Shown in pieces: positions 1-6,916 of a DNA stretch of 7,128 nt (position 1 is its first letter; every line of letters starts with the position of its first letter). A program made the translations under genes and the position numbers. The DNA is from Bacteroidales bacterium UBA714 (GTDB lineage Bacteria > Bacteroidota > Bacteroidia > Bacteroidales > UBA932): assembly GCA_002298075.1 (NCBI GenBank), contig DBLW01000151.1, positions 1 to 7,128 of the forward strand, read 5' to 3'. The notes beneath the pieces were generated by a model, which made no database searches, was not told the origin of the DNA, and saw only the letters and a list, made by a program, of their open reading frames with translations.

Positions 1-1253
1 CAGCCGAGCACCTTTTCTGTCATTGCTGCCTTCCATTCTGCATATCCTTCTCCGCGCCGCCGTCCCCCTGTGCCGTCAAAACGCACCGCAGCCTGATAGT
101 CCATAGGTGACATTATTATCATCCTGTCGGCATAGACGCCCTGATTCTTCGACGGTGGAGTCATATACATCAGGCTCGAAGGCCACTTTGGCGAATCTCC
201 TGCAGCCGGATGCCATATCGAATCCATGTCCCGATGCCACCACATGGAGCGGTTGGCATATCTGACGGTCCCGCTCTTGAGCCTTATGAACAGGACAAAG
301 GCTGAAAAAGAGCCTGACATTCCGTCCAGCCTCCTGCACATGCCCCTGCTGAAACATTCCTGTCCGGCTACCGCTGAAAGCTGCCTTAGTCCGCAGGCCC
401 ACAGAAAAATATCAGAGGTATATTCATTTCCCTTTTCCGTGGCCACACTGACGGCACGGCCTGCATCAGTACGCAAAGACGTAACTCTTTCTCCGCATAC
501 GATACGCCCTCCCGCACCGGCTATTATCCCGCAAAGTTCCTTCACCAAAGAAGCCGGCCCTCCGTCAAGGCGTCCAGTTCCTTCAATATAAAGGGCATTT
601 ATGACAGCATGCACATATGCCGGAGTCCTTCCGGCCACAGCTCCGCTCATTAAATTCATATAACCGAACAGTGCCCTGAGCCGCGGGTCCGTGATATATG
701 AGGCCACAAATTCATCTGCCGGCATGCTTGCCTTGCCGTTTATATCCGGCATAGCAGAAAATGCTGCTCTCTCAAAATTTCCGGGCCCGCCTGATGAATC
801 TCCGAAAGTTCCCCCTAAGGTCTCCCCGACAAGCGGAACTGAGGCATAAATGCGGAACATTTCCTCCACATATGCCCTTATGCCTTCCGCCTCTTTGGGA
901 AACTCCCCGGACATATATCCGATGAATGCTTCCTTGCCGCGCGGAATCTTGTAAGAACGTCCCTCGGAAGCAATATGAATGCTGTCAGAGCATTCCGTAT
1001 CGGTTTCAGTCACTGCAATCCTGTCCCTGATTCCAAGACAATCAAGCAGCCTGGCCACAATACCGTCATTATGCCCGGCAATCACATGCATGCCCGTCTC
1101 GAAAGCAGTTCCCGAGCGGGAGAACATCTGCAGCCCGCCTCCGCAAGATAGATTCTTCTCAAGCACAGTGACAGCATAGCCCTCCTTTGCCAGAAGAGCC
1201 CCTGCAATGAGGCCGCTTGTGCCTCCTCCTATCACTATGCATGTCTTTGCCAT
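1..1253 (-). CDS. Phytoene-desaturase-like NAD(P)/FAD-dependent oxidoreductase (3' end cut off by window edge)
   Basis: I translated this gene by hand because it runs off the left edge; 417 residues are visible. The N-terminus MAKTCIVIGGGTSGLIAG carries the dinucleotide-binding GxGxxG motif (Gly9, Gly11, Gly14), followed by the acidic ribose-binding residue Glu32 in VTVLEKN and a second glycine cluster (GGG at 38-40). This is the standard FAD-binding start of the CrtI/phytoene desaturase and retinol-saturase superfamily. A second family-like segment reads LDGGPASLVKEL and then GAGGRIVCGERV, where CrtI-type enzymes choose and load substrate next to the flavin. The family is usually about 490-520 residues, so roughly 80-100 residues, including the C-terminal FAD-binding segment, lie outside the window. 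The ATG at 1253 lies 9 nt after the stop of the exporter gene, with a weak purine run (AAAAGGGA) just upstream. Members desaturate, saturate or isomerise polyene chains. The exact reaction here is unknown, but a role in modifying the pigment made by this operon is a reasonable inference. Confidence 0.85.
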   Translation of the reverse strand, partial: MAKTCIVIGGGTSGLIAGALLAKEGYAVTVLEKNLSCGGGLQMFSRSGTAFETGMHVIAGHNDGIVARLLDCLGIRDRIAVTETDTECSDSIHIASEGRSYKIPRGKEAFIGYMSGEFPKEAEGIRAYVEEMFRIYASVPLVGETLGGTFGDSSGGPGNFERAAFSAMPDINGKASMPADEFVASYITDPRLRALFGYMNLMSGAVAGRTPAYVHAVINALYIEGTGRLDGGPASLVKELCGIIAGAGGRIVCGERVTSLRTDAGRAVSVATEKGNEYTSDIFLWACGLRQLSAVAGQECFSRGMCRRLDGMSGSFSAFVLFIRLKSGTVRYANRSMWWHRDMDSIWHPAAGDSPKWPSSLMYMTPPSKNQGVYADRMIIMSPMDYQAAVRFDGTGGRRRGEGYAEWKAAMTEKVLG

Positions 1254-1262
1254 ATATCCCTT

Positions 1263-4200
1263 TTACAAAACAAAATCAGCCTCACCGGACAGTTCTTCCA
1301 CATAATGAAGATTCGCAGGATGCAGCACACTGTTGCACGCCACGGACAATTTCTGCAAATCACTTTCGCAAGCATATACTTCAAGGTCTTTCCTTGCCAT
1401 GGCAAACAGCAGGGCAAAGGCCCCGACACCGCTGCCTGCTATCCGGACAATGCCGTCTCCTGACGCAGGCATAAAGCTGCCTACCATATCGCAATTCCTC
1501 AGGGAAAGCTGGGAAGCACATTCCTTTTCGATTTCGCGCCCCTTATATACATACTGGTGACGCACAAGGTCCGCATAATATCCGGCAGTCTCCCTCTCGC
1601 GGCATATCCTTTCATAGTTGCTAACATAATATCTGCGGACGCATCTGGTACGCTCCTTAAAGCCTTCTCCGAACGAAAGGTCATCCGGCCTGATCCTGTC
1701 ATGTATCTCCACAGATATGCTGCCCTTGCGCAACACCTTGCCGTTTTTCGCAAGCACATGTCCGGCCCCGTGTATGAAAACAGGCACAATATCCAGCCTG
1801 AGTTCCTCAGCAAGCAGGAATGCCCCGCGATGGAAACGCCCTATGCTGCAGTCTTCCGAGCGCGTGCCTTCCGGAAAGACCAGGACGGAATAACCCTGTG
1901 CGCACAGCGGCCTGAGAAGCTCCAGATTGCTCTCCAAACCGTTGGAAACCGGATAGAAATCCGCAAAACGTATGACTCCGCGATAGAAATTCCATACCCA
2001 GTCATTTGTCAGCACAACAATCTTAGGAGAAAGCATGAGCATGCACAGTATGTCAAGATGGGACTGGTGGTTCGCAACTATCACAGCTGGGCGGCTGAAA
2101 TCCTCTCCGAAAAGGTTTGACACACTGAATTTCACTCCGGGAACATGGGTTATCGAGAAACGCGAAAGCCGTTGCAGGAATTTATGGTAACGCAGCTTCT
2201 TCTTTTCCGTATTCCGTCCGATATGCGAATAAATCCATGCTGATGGAATCACAGCAACCATGGCGAGAATAAAAGCCGAAAACGCAAGTGCCGTACGCCC
2301 CAGACGTGCAATAGTAAGAGGCATTTCACGCCTTTTCCCGCCGCTGCATGTCATCCATCTGAAAACGGCAGGAGGAAGGAAATATGCCATAGTCACCACT
2401 GTAAGCATTCCTATCACAGTCACATGCGCCAGCGACTTCATGGCAGGATGCTCCGCAAAAATCAAGGCCCCGATGCCTATGAACATTATTATCGCGGACA
2501 AGGCCACGCTGTTCTTATAGGAAGAGAGGATTTTCTTTCCATAAGCGTATTCATACATCAAGCCCTCGGTTATGAATATAGTATAGTCGTCCCCCTGTCC
2601 GAAAATGAACGTGGCAAGTATTATGTTCACGATGTTGAACTTGATTCCAAGCAGCTGCATGATGCCAAGAATCCATATCCAGCTGACCGCAAGCGGCAGG
2701 AAGGAAAGCAGGCTCAGCTCTATGCGCCCGAATGAAATCCACAGGAAAAAGAAAACTATGAAACTGCAGACAAGCCCGACGGAGTCAAAATCATCGGACA
2801 ACAGGGATACAAGCCTGTTTCCCACATCCCTGGAGTCAAATACGAATGAATCTGAGGATGTGCAGGCCTGAAGCCGGCTCTTTATATCGTCAGAAGCTTC
2901 TGAGGGCACGGAAACATAGTTCACTACATTTATTCCGTCCTCTCCGTAAAGCACCGATGCCTTTCCCACTGATTCGAGCAGGGGAGAGAAATGTTCTGCG
3001 GGCACGACCTCATATCCGGCATCAAGCATGTCGATAAACGGACGGAAAGCATTCCGGGAAAATCCGGCCGCTTCAGCAGCCTCGGCAAGTTCCTCTGCCA
3101 AAGACGGATGCGAGAGCACAAACCCGTTCCACATGTCCAGGTTTTCCTGCTGACGCACTGATGAGGGAACAATGCAGCTTATGCTGCTGCATGCCGCACC
3201 TTTTCCGTCCACGATATGGGCCACTCCATCCATGAGCCTTTCATTCTCCAGCAATGCACCGTCAAGGTCATTTCCCTGGCTGACCGCATATATCACCGCC
3301 TTGCAAGAATCCGCAGAAGCTGCAGCCGCCAAAACCGAAAGATCCTCACGCTGGCTCGCGGTCATATAGTTGATATTGCTCATGTCAGAGTCAAATGAAG
3401 TCCTCAGGCTGAAATATGACAATATGGCCGTGATTGCAAGGAAAGGATGGGCAAGCCTTTTCCACATGTCCTGCGGCATTCTGGAAGAGAAGTCGAAATT
3501 CACGGTCCTGCTGCTGCGCCTTCTCCCGCTTTTCATAAGGGAAGGGAGGAAGACAAGCACGAAAATTATCGTTCCCACAAGCATCAGGGCACCTGTAAGC
3601 CCGAAGTCATGCAAGGCTTCCGCACGCAGAAGAAACAGCGAAAGGAAAGCGCATACCGTGGTTATGTTCCCCACAAGAAGCGGATTCACGATGTCCTTCA
3701 ATGCCTTGCGTGTATCAGGCTCATGCTTGAGATGGTCAATATAATGAAGAGGATAATTAACGGCTATTCCTATGATTATCGAACCTATCCCGAGCACGAT
3801 TACCGATACTGAACTTTTGAGCGCAGCTATCAGCCCCATAGAGAAAACGGCACCGCAAAGTATTGAAGTTCCTATCCAAATGATATCCCTCAAATCCCTG
3901 AAAGCCAAGAATAATACAAGAGCAATCAGCACAGAGGCTATTATAACGGCAATAATGCTGTCTTTCTTTATCTGCGAGGCATTCGTCACGGCAATCAGAG
4001 GACCTCCTGTAGCGGAAATCCTTATGTCACCGAATTCTTCGGCAGTCTTTTCCATCACAATGTCAAGCAGCGCGGCCAGCTCACCGTTTTTCCCGCTCTC
4101 GCTGCTGCCGAACGGAGAATTGAAGAATACAGCCCCGATTTTGCCGCCGTCCAGAAAAATATGCGATTCCTCCATTTCTGAGGATGATGCTGACCTTAGC

Positions 4201-4784
4201 GAGAGAAGCCTGCCGAAAAGCGGACTGAAAAAATCAAGCGGGTCATATCTGAGAGCTGGCCCCACAAATGCAGAAGAGGGGAACATAAGCATCTGCCTGT
4301 CCATTTCCAGGCGCTCCCTAATATACGAGGAATCAGAAAGCAGAGAATCAATACGCACATAATCCTGTTTTTCAAGCAGATACGGAGCATTGCTGCGAAT
4401 AAAGTCCGCAACGGCCAAAATGTCATCAGCAGCAACAGCAACCTGCATATCAGCAATCATCCCTGCCGTATCAGCTTCTTCCCACAATTCCCCGAACCGG
4501 TCCATGGCCTCTACAATACGCTCACGGCCGGCATATCCGTCGTCCCCGGAGCTGTTTTCCATCATTCTGAACAAGACCGCAACCCTGCTTCCGCCAAGCT
4601 TTTCATATACTGACGAATATTTTTCACTCTCCTTGCTCTGCGGGAGGAAAGCCGAGATGTCCTCACTGTAGTGTACACGGGAAATCATGAAGGCGCATAC
4701 GGCTATCACGGCAGCAAGGACTGTCCATGCGAGAGTCTTGCGTCCGGAAAGGCTGTCATATATTTTCAGGAATATGCGTGTCAT
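1263..4784 (-). CDS. MMPL/RND-family lipid exporter fused to PlsC-type acyltransferase and truncated methyltransferase-like tail
   Basis: This 1173-residue protein has three parts. Residues 1-850 look like an MMPL/RND transporter: a first membrane helix near 17-34, a periplasmic domain about 35-275, a helix bundle about 276-415, a helix near 445-460, a second periplasmic domain about 461-665, and a second bundle about 668-850. The two halves carry the expected motif pair in their central helices, IAVNYPLHY (Asn343-Tyr344) and GQGDDYTIF (Asp733-Tyr734); the first Asp is replaced by Asn. Residues about 890-1060 form a lysophospholipid-type acyltransferase with catalytic NHQSHLD (His906, Asp911), FPEGTRS (970-976) and VPVFIHG (1000-1006). 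Residues about 1065-1173 resemble the start of a class I SAM methyltransferase (glycine-rich AGSGVGAFALLFA at 1116-1128, acidic Glu1140) but end abruptly. I chose the ATG at 4784, which overlaps the upstream TGA as ATGA; an in-frame start at 4865 would lie deep inside the glycosyltransferase gene. Such fusions accompany aryl polyene/flexirubin genes and probably acylate and export the lipid product at the inner membrane. Confidence 0.93.
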   Translation of the reverse strand: MTRIFLKIYDSLSGRKTLAWTVLAAVIAVCAFMISRVHYSEDISAFLPQSKESEKYSSVYEKLGGSRVAVLFRMMENSSGDDGYAGRERIVEAMDRFGELWEEADTAGMIADMQVAVAADDILAVADFIRSNAPYLLEKQDYVRIDSLLSDSSYIRERLEMDRQMLMFPSSAFVGPALRYDPLDFFSPLFGRLLSLRSASSSEMEESHIFLDGGKIGAVFFNSPFGSSESGKNGELAALLDIVMEKTAEEFGDIRISATGGPLIAVTNASQIKKDSIIAVIIASVLIALVLFLAFRDLRDIIWIGTSILCGAVFSMGLIAALKSSVSVIVLGIGSIIIGIAVNYPLHYIDHLKHEPDTRKALKDIVNPLLVGNITTVCAFLSLFLLRAEALHDFGLTGALMLVGTIIFVLVFLPSLMKSGRRRSSRTVNFDFSSRMPQDMWKRLAHPFLAITAILSYFSLRTSFDSDMSNINYMTASQREDLSVLAAAASADSCKAVIYAVSQGNDLDGALLENERLMDGVAHIVDGKGAACSSISCIVPSSVRQQENLDMWNGFVLSHPSLAEELAEAAEAAGFSRNAFRPFIDMLDAGYEVVPAEHFSPLLESVGKASVLYGEDGINVVNYVSVPSEASDDIKSRLQACTSSDSFVFDSRDVGNRLVSLLSDDFDSVGLVCSFIVFFFLWISFGRIELSLLSFLPLAVSWIWILGIMQLLGIKFNIVNIILATFIFGQGDDYTIFITEGLMYEYAYGKKILSSYKNSVALSAIIMFIGIGALIFAEHPAMKSLAHVTVIGMLTVVTMAYFLPPAVFRWMTCSGGKRREMPLTIARLGRTALAFSAFILAMVAVIPSAWIYSHIGRNTEKKKLRYHKFLQRLSRFSITHVPGVKFSVSNLFGEDFSRPAVIVANHQSHLDILCMLMLSPKIVVLTNDWVWNFYRGVIRFADFYPVSNGLESNLELLRPLCAQGYSVLVFPEGTRSEDCSIGRFHRGAFLLAEELRLDIVPVFIHGAGHVLAKNGKVLRKGSISVEIHDRIRPDDLSFGEGFKERTRCVRRYYVSNYERICRERETAGYYADLVRHQYVYKGREIEKECASQLSLRNCDMVGSFMPASGDGIVRIAGSGVGAFALLFAMARKDLEVYACESDLQKLSVACNSVLHPANLHYVEELSGEADFVL
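4781..4784 (-). other. ATGA stop-start overlap coupling glycosyltransferase and exporter
   Basis: The plus-strand bases TCAT read as ATGA on the coding strand: TGA ends the glycosyltransferase and ATG starts the exporter fusion. Only a weak GAGG-like purine stretch precedes it. The overlap decides the exporter start and suggests that ribosomes finishing the glycosyltransferase re-initiate on the exporter. Confidence 0.85.
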
Positions 4785-5584
4785 GGCCTCGTGGATTTGC
4801 GCAGTGATGCGAAAAATTTCCTCAATCCTATGGACGGAAGCCCATAAACAACGGCACCTGCGCACAGGAAAGTATTAAGAATGCTGATTCTTGCGAAATC
4901 GGCAAAAGGACGGAAATGGGTGATTCTCTCACCTTCAGGAGGATAATAGACTCTTATCGGCACAGGGACAATCTGAGTGCCGTTCCATGCGGAAAAGACA
5001 AGCAGCTCCAGCTCGGCCTCGTATCTCGAGGTCATAAGGGCGGTGCCGCTTATTCTGTGCAGGGGATAGGCCCGGAATCCTGTCTGGGTATCCTCAAGCC
5101 TTCTGCATGTCTGCACCATGAACCAGAAATTGGAGAATTTGTTTGCGAAAGTGTTTTTCCCAGGCATGTTTTCCGAGCGGATGTTCCTGCTTCCGATTAT
5201 TATGGCCTGCGGATGCTTCCGCACTGCATCAAGAAAAAGAGGGATGTCCTCCGGAAAATGCTGACCGTCAGAATCAATGGTAATCACATGTGTGAAACCC
5301 TCTTCAGCCGCCTTTCTGAAGCCGCTCTTGAGGGCATGGCCCTTGCCGCGGTTGCGGATATGCCTTACGACATGCAGCCTTGCACCGGTCCGGCCAGTCC
5401 TTTCCGGCCATAATGCCCGTTTTTCCATGGCATCGAGCACTTCTCTAGTAGCGTCCGTGCTTCCGTCATCGACCACTATTATGTCCGTCAGCTGCGCAGA
5501 TATCCTGCCCAGCACATCCGAAAGCGTTCCTGCATTCTGATATGTCGGGACAACTGCACATATTCTCACATCCGAACTCTTCAT
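4781..5584 (-). CDS. Family 2 glycosyltransferase, DPM1/ArnC-like, with C-terminal membrane segment
   Basis: This 267-residue protein has the GT-A fold signature of family 2 glycosyltransferases. AVVPTYQNAGTL (10-21) opens the nucleotide-sugar site, VVDDGSTD (37-44) follows, NRGKGHALKSG (78-88) is the loop typical of polyprenyl-phosphate glycosyltransferases, and DSDGQH (104-109) supplies the DxD-type metal ligand. DTQTGFRAYP (165-174) resembles the acceptor-side motif of the dolichyl-phosphate mannosyltransferase group. One hydrophobic stretch at about 231-250 probably associates with the membrane. These enzymes transfer a sugar from a nucleotide donor to a lipid acceptor on the cytoplasmic face. 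Donor and acceptor cannot be read from the sequence; the acceptor could be a polyprenyl phosphate or the polyene lipid itself. I prefer the ATG at 5584, 11 nt after the dehydratase stop, over an in-frame GTG at 5614 that would overlap that gene and add ten residues of no family character. Its TGA overlaps the exporter ATG. Confidence 0.92.
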   Translation of the reverse strand: MKSSDVRICAVVPTYQNAGTLSDVLGRISAQLTDIIVVDDGSTDATREVLDAMEKRALWPERTGRTGARLHVVRHIRNRGKGHALKSGFRKAAEEGFTHVITIDSDGQHFPEDIPLFLDAVRKHPQAIIIGSRNIRSENMPGKNTFANKFSNFWFMVQTCRRLEDTQTGFRAYPLHRISGTALMTSRYEAELELLVFSAWNGTQIVPVPIRVYYPPEGERITHFRPFADFARISILNTFLCAGAVVYGLPSIGLRKFFASLRKSTRP

Positions 5585-5595
5585 TTTTCCGTTCT

Positions 5596-5964
5596 TTAAG
5601 AAGATGCCCTGCACAAGATGATGATTTTGGCTACCTTAGCTCCGGAATCCGCATCAGATACCACGGCCTGTATCCTTACATTGTCCCCGTCCCATGCCAA
5701 TGGCTCATATTCAAAGCAAAGAGCCTTGCAGCTGCCAGGGATGACAGGGGCAAGGAATTTGGCATCCCTGATGCCCAGGACCTCAAAGCAGCGTCCTTCA
5801 AGCTCCCCGCAGATTTCCACTGCCATCTGTATAATGCACACTCCGGGAGCAATAGGCTGCCCGGGGAAATGCGCCCTGTAAATGGGATGCTCCGCGTTAA
5901 GATGTGCAAGCGCGGCACCGGTCCCAGCCGGCTCCATATTGTAAAAATCTCCGGACAGTCTCAT
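5596..5964 (-). CDS. FabZ-like 3-hydroxyacyl-ACP dehydratase (hot-dog fold)
   Basis: This 122-residue protein is a short single hot-dog domain. EHPIYRAHFPGQPIAPGVCI (25-44) is the FabZ/FabA signature: His32 matches the catalytic histidine of the HFPG motif, and PIAPGV matches the loop leading into the central helix. In FabZ the second catalytic residue is a Glu 14 positions after this His; here that position is Gln46 (codon 5827-5829). The protein is also shorter than typical FabZ (about 150 residues) and lacks the N-terminal region before the hot-dog helix. Dehydratases of this kind remove water from 3-hydroxyacyl-ACP to leave a trans double bond, the step that builds conjugation in aryl polyenes and flexirubins. 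The partner would be an acyl carrier protein encoded outside the window. The ATG at 5964 overlaps the upstream TGA in an ATGA, which supports this start over Met10. Confidence 0.88.
   Translation of the reverse strand: MRLSGDFYNMEPAGTGAALAHLNAEHPIYRAHFPGQPIAPGVCIIQMAVEICGELEGRCFEVLGIRDAKFLAPVIPGSCKALCFEYEPLAWDGDNVRIQAVVSDADSGAKVAKIIILCRASS
5961..5964 (-). other. ATGA stop-start overlap coupling LolA-like gene and dehydratase
   Basis: The coding strand reads GTG AGA TGA, with the dehydratase ATG nested in the last four bases. This supports the chosen dehydratase start and translational coupling of a periplasmic carrier with a cytoplasmic enzyme, as expected for genes under one pathway's control. 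Confidence 0.85.
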
Positions 5965-6560
5965 CTCACATCAAATTTTTCTTCATCCGCAGTAGTCTGC
6001 AAGTCAATATCTTTCAATTCTATGCATGTCAGGTCTCCTCCCGGCTCTACAATCGTTACCCTTGTCACAAGGCAATCGGTTTTACGCAGCACCAGCCTGA
6101 CTTCAGCCATGAATCTGGCCATGTCCTTCTTCTTGGGAGTCATCGTCACCTCCCACATGAGGGCTGTCTCCCTGACCTCCACAGAAAAATCATTGTCCGG
6201 CACCAAGGGGGAGCCGGAAAGCCCGAGCATCATCACCTGCGAGATGCCGCGGAACATCCTGTTCTTGGAAAGGTCAACCTTCTGTTTCTTTCCGTCCGCA
6301 ATGAAAACCGCCTCCTCACCGTTCATGATGAAAACCCGGCTGAGAGGCTCCACATATTCCCATCTGACCTTGTCTGGAGACGAAAAATACATCCGCCCGC
6401 TTGAAACCATCTTTTCCTGCAGCATGACGCTCTCCTTAGTCTGCACGAAAGAGCATGACATGTTTTCCGGCCTGAGAGGGACAAGCTCCCGGGCTACAGA
6501 CGGACATGTCATGAGGCAGATAAGCATTACAATAGCTGCCATATTAGGAACCATCTTCAT
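5961..6560 (-). CDS. LolA-like periplasmic outer-membrane lipoprotein carrier protein
   Basis: The 199-residue product begins with a signal peptide: MKMV, a hydrophobic core at about 7-19, and a likely signal peptidase I site after Ser-Val-Ala23. The mature part follows the LolA pattern: SFVQTK (37-42), SSGRMYF (53-59), SPDKVRWEYVEP (61-72), and near the end GGDLTCIELKDI (174-185) and a final Phe196, matching the LolA end where a polar, Asp-containing strand precedes the last strand. LolA proteins are half-barrels that shield the acyl chains of lipoproteins, or in pigment clusters probably other lipids, between inner and outer membrane. The location next to an MMPL exporter suggests a dedicated carrier for this pathway's product, not the housekeeping LolA. 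I chose the ATG at 6560, which leaves 2 nt after the upstream stop and starts directly at the signal peptide; a start at 6554 is also possible. The longer reading frame from 6614 would place 18 hydrophilic residues before the signal peptide and is unlikely. Confidence 0.85.
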   Translation of the reverse strand: MKMVPNMAAIVMLICLMTCPSVARELVPLRPENMSCSFVQTKESVMLQEKMVSSGRMYFSSPDKVRWEYVEPLSRVFIMNGEEAVFIADGKKQKVDLSKNRMFRGISQVMMLGLSGSPLVPDNDFSVEVRETALMWEVTMTPKKKDMARFMAEVRLVLRKTDCLVTRVTIVEPGGDLTCIELKDIDLQTTADEEKFDVR

Positions 6561-6562
6561 AA

Positions 6563-6916
6563 TTATTTGACTATCAATGCACATCCCGCCATGATCAGGA
6601 GCACTCCGACCCATTGCGAAACTGTAACCTGCTCATGAAATACAAGAAGTGCGGCAAACACTCCGAAAAGGTAGCTCATGCTTGTAAGCGGATAAGCAAC
6701 CCCGAACGGATAATTTTTCAGTATATGCATCCAAAGCACAGTGGCAGCCCCCATGGCAAGCCCGCAAGCGGGAAACCACCAGTTGGTCAGCTGAGCCGTA
6801 AAAAATGTCCAGGCCCATCTGAATTCTCCCATCTTAGCGAGCGCTAGCTTGAGCATCACCTGACCGGAGCACAGCAGAATGCTCTGCAAAAGAGCCAGAG
6901 GTATCACTTTCCACAT
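6563..6916 (-). CDS. Small EamA/ArnE-like (drug/metabolite transporter superfamily) membrane protein
   Basis: This 117-residue protein is strongly hydrophobic and fits four transmembrane helices: about 5-25, 42-65, 74-93 and 98-116. The segment VAYPLTSMSYLFGV (73-86), followed by VFHEQVTVSQWVGVLLIMAG (92-111), is the typical second half of an EamA repeat, with the conserved Glu before the last helix. Its size and spacing are those of one half of a ten-helix DMT protein, as in EmrE and the ArnE/ArnF subunits that flip undecaprenyl-phosphate-aminoarabinose. Such small proteins act as dimers. No second subunit lies in the window, so a homodimer or a partner elsewhere is needed. With a polyprenyl-phosphate-type glycosyltransferase in the same operon, flipping a lipid-linked sugar is an inference; a role in small-molecule export is the alternative. 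Its ATG lies inside the end of the upstream ketosynthase-like gene (13-nt overlap), which suggests coupled translation. Confidence 0.82.
   Translation of the reverse strand: MWKVIPLALLQSILLCSGQVMLKLALAKMGEFRWAWTFFTAQLTNWWFPACGLAMGAATVLWMHILKNYPFGVAYPLTSMSYLFGVFAALLVFHEQVTVSQWVGVLLIMAGCALIVK
6904..6916 (-). other. 13-nt overlap of ketosynthase-like 3' end and EamA-like 5' end
   Basis: The EamA-like ATG at 6916 lies inside the last codons of the ketosynthase-like gene, in a different frame, and that gene stops with TGA at 6904. The overlap makes a promoter between the two unlikely and indicates that they are co-transcribed. Confidence 0.75.

Noticed and set aside
1254..1262. A possible promoter or terminator between the exporter and the FAD oxidoreductase.
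   Set aside because: Only 9 nt separate the genes; there is a weak purine run but no hairpin or promoter-like boxes.
1557..2120. A 187-codon plus-strand open frame.
   Set aside because: It is antisense to the acyltransferase domain, whose catalytic NHxxxxD and FPEGTR motifs are on the minus strand.
3772..4362. A 196-codon plus-strand open frame, serine- and isoleucine-rich.
   Set aside because: It is the mirror of the first periplasmic domain and membrane helices of the exporter; the composition follows from the antisense of hydrophobic codons and shows no independent domain.
4785..4865. A 27-residue N-terminal extension of the exporter from an upstream ATG at 4865.
   Set aside because: It overlaps the glycosyltransferase by 85 nt, is rich in Arg and Cys with no family character, and the ATGA overlap at 4781-4784 places a start exactly before the first helix.
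6504..6509. A possible lipobox (Leu-Met-Thr-Cys) in the LolA-like signal peptide.
   Set aside because: Thr just before the Cys is not a normal lipobox residue, and a good signal peptidase I site (Ser-Val-Ala) follows four residues later; LolA proteins are soluble in the periplasm.
5542..6570. A 342-codon open frame on the plus strand, antisense to the dehydratase and LolA-like genes.
   Set aside because: It lacks recognisable motifs or membrane/domain structure, crosses two well-supported genes on the other strand with clear family motifs, and sits where codon bias on the minus strand removes stops from one antisense frame.
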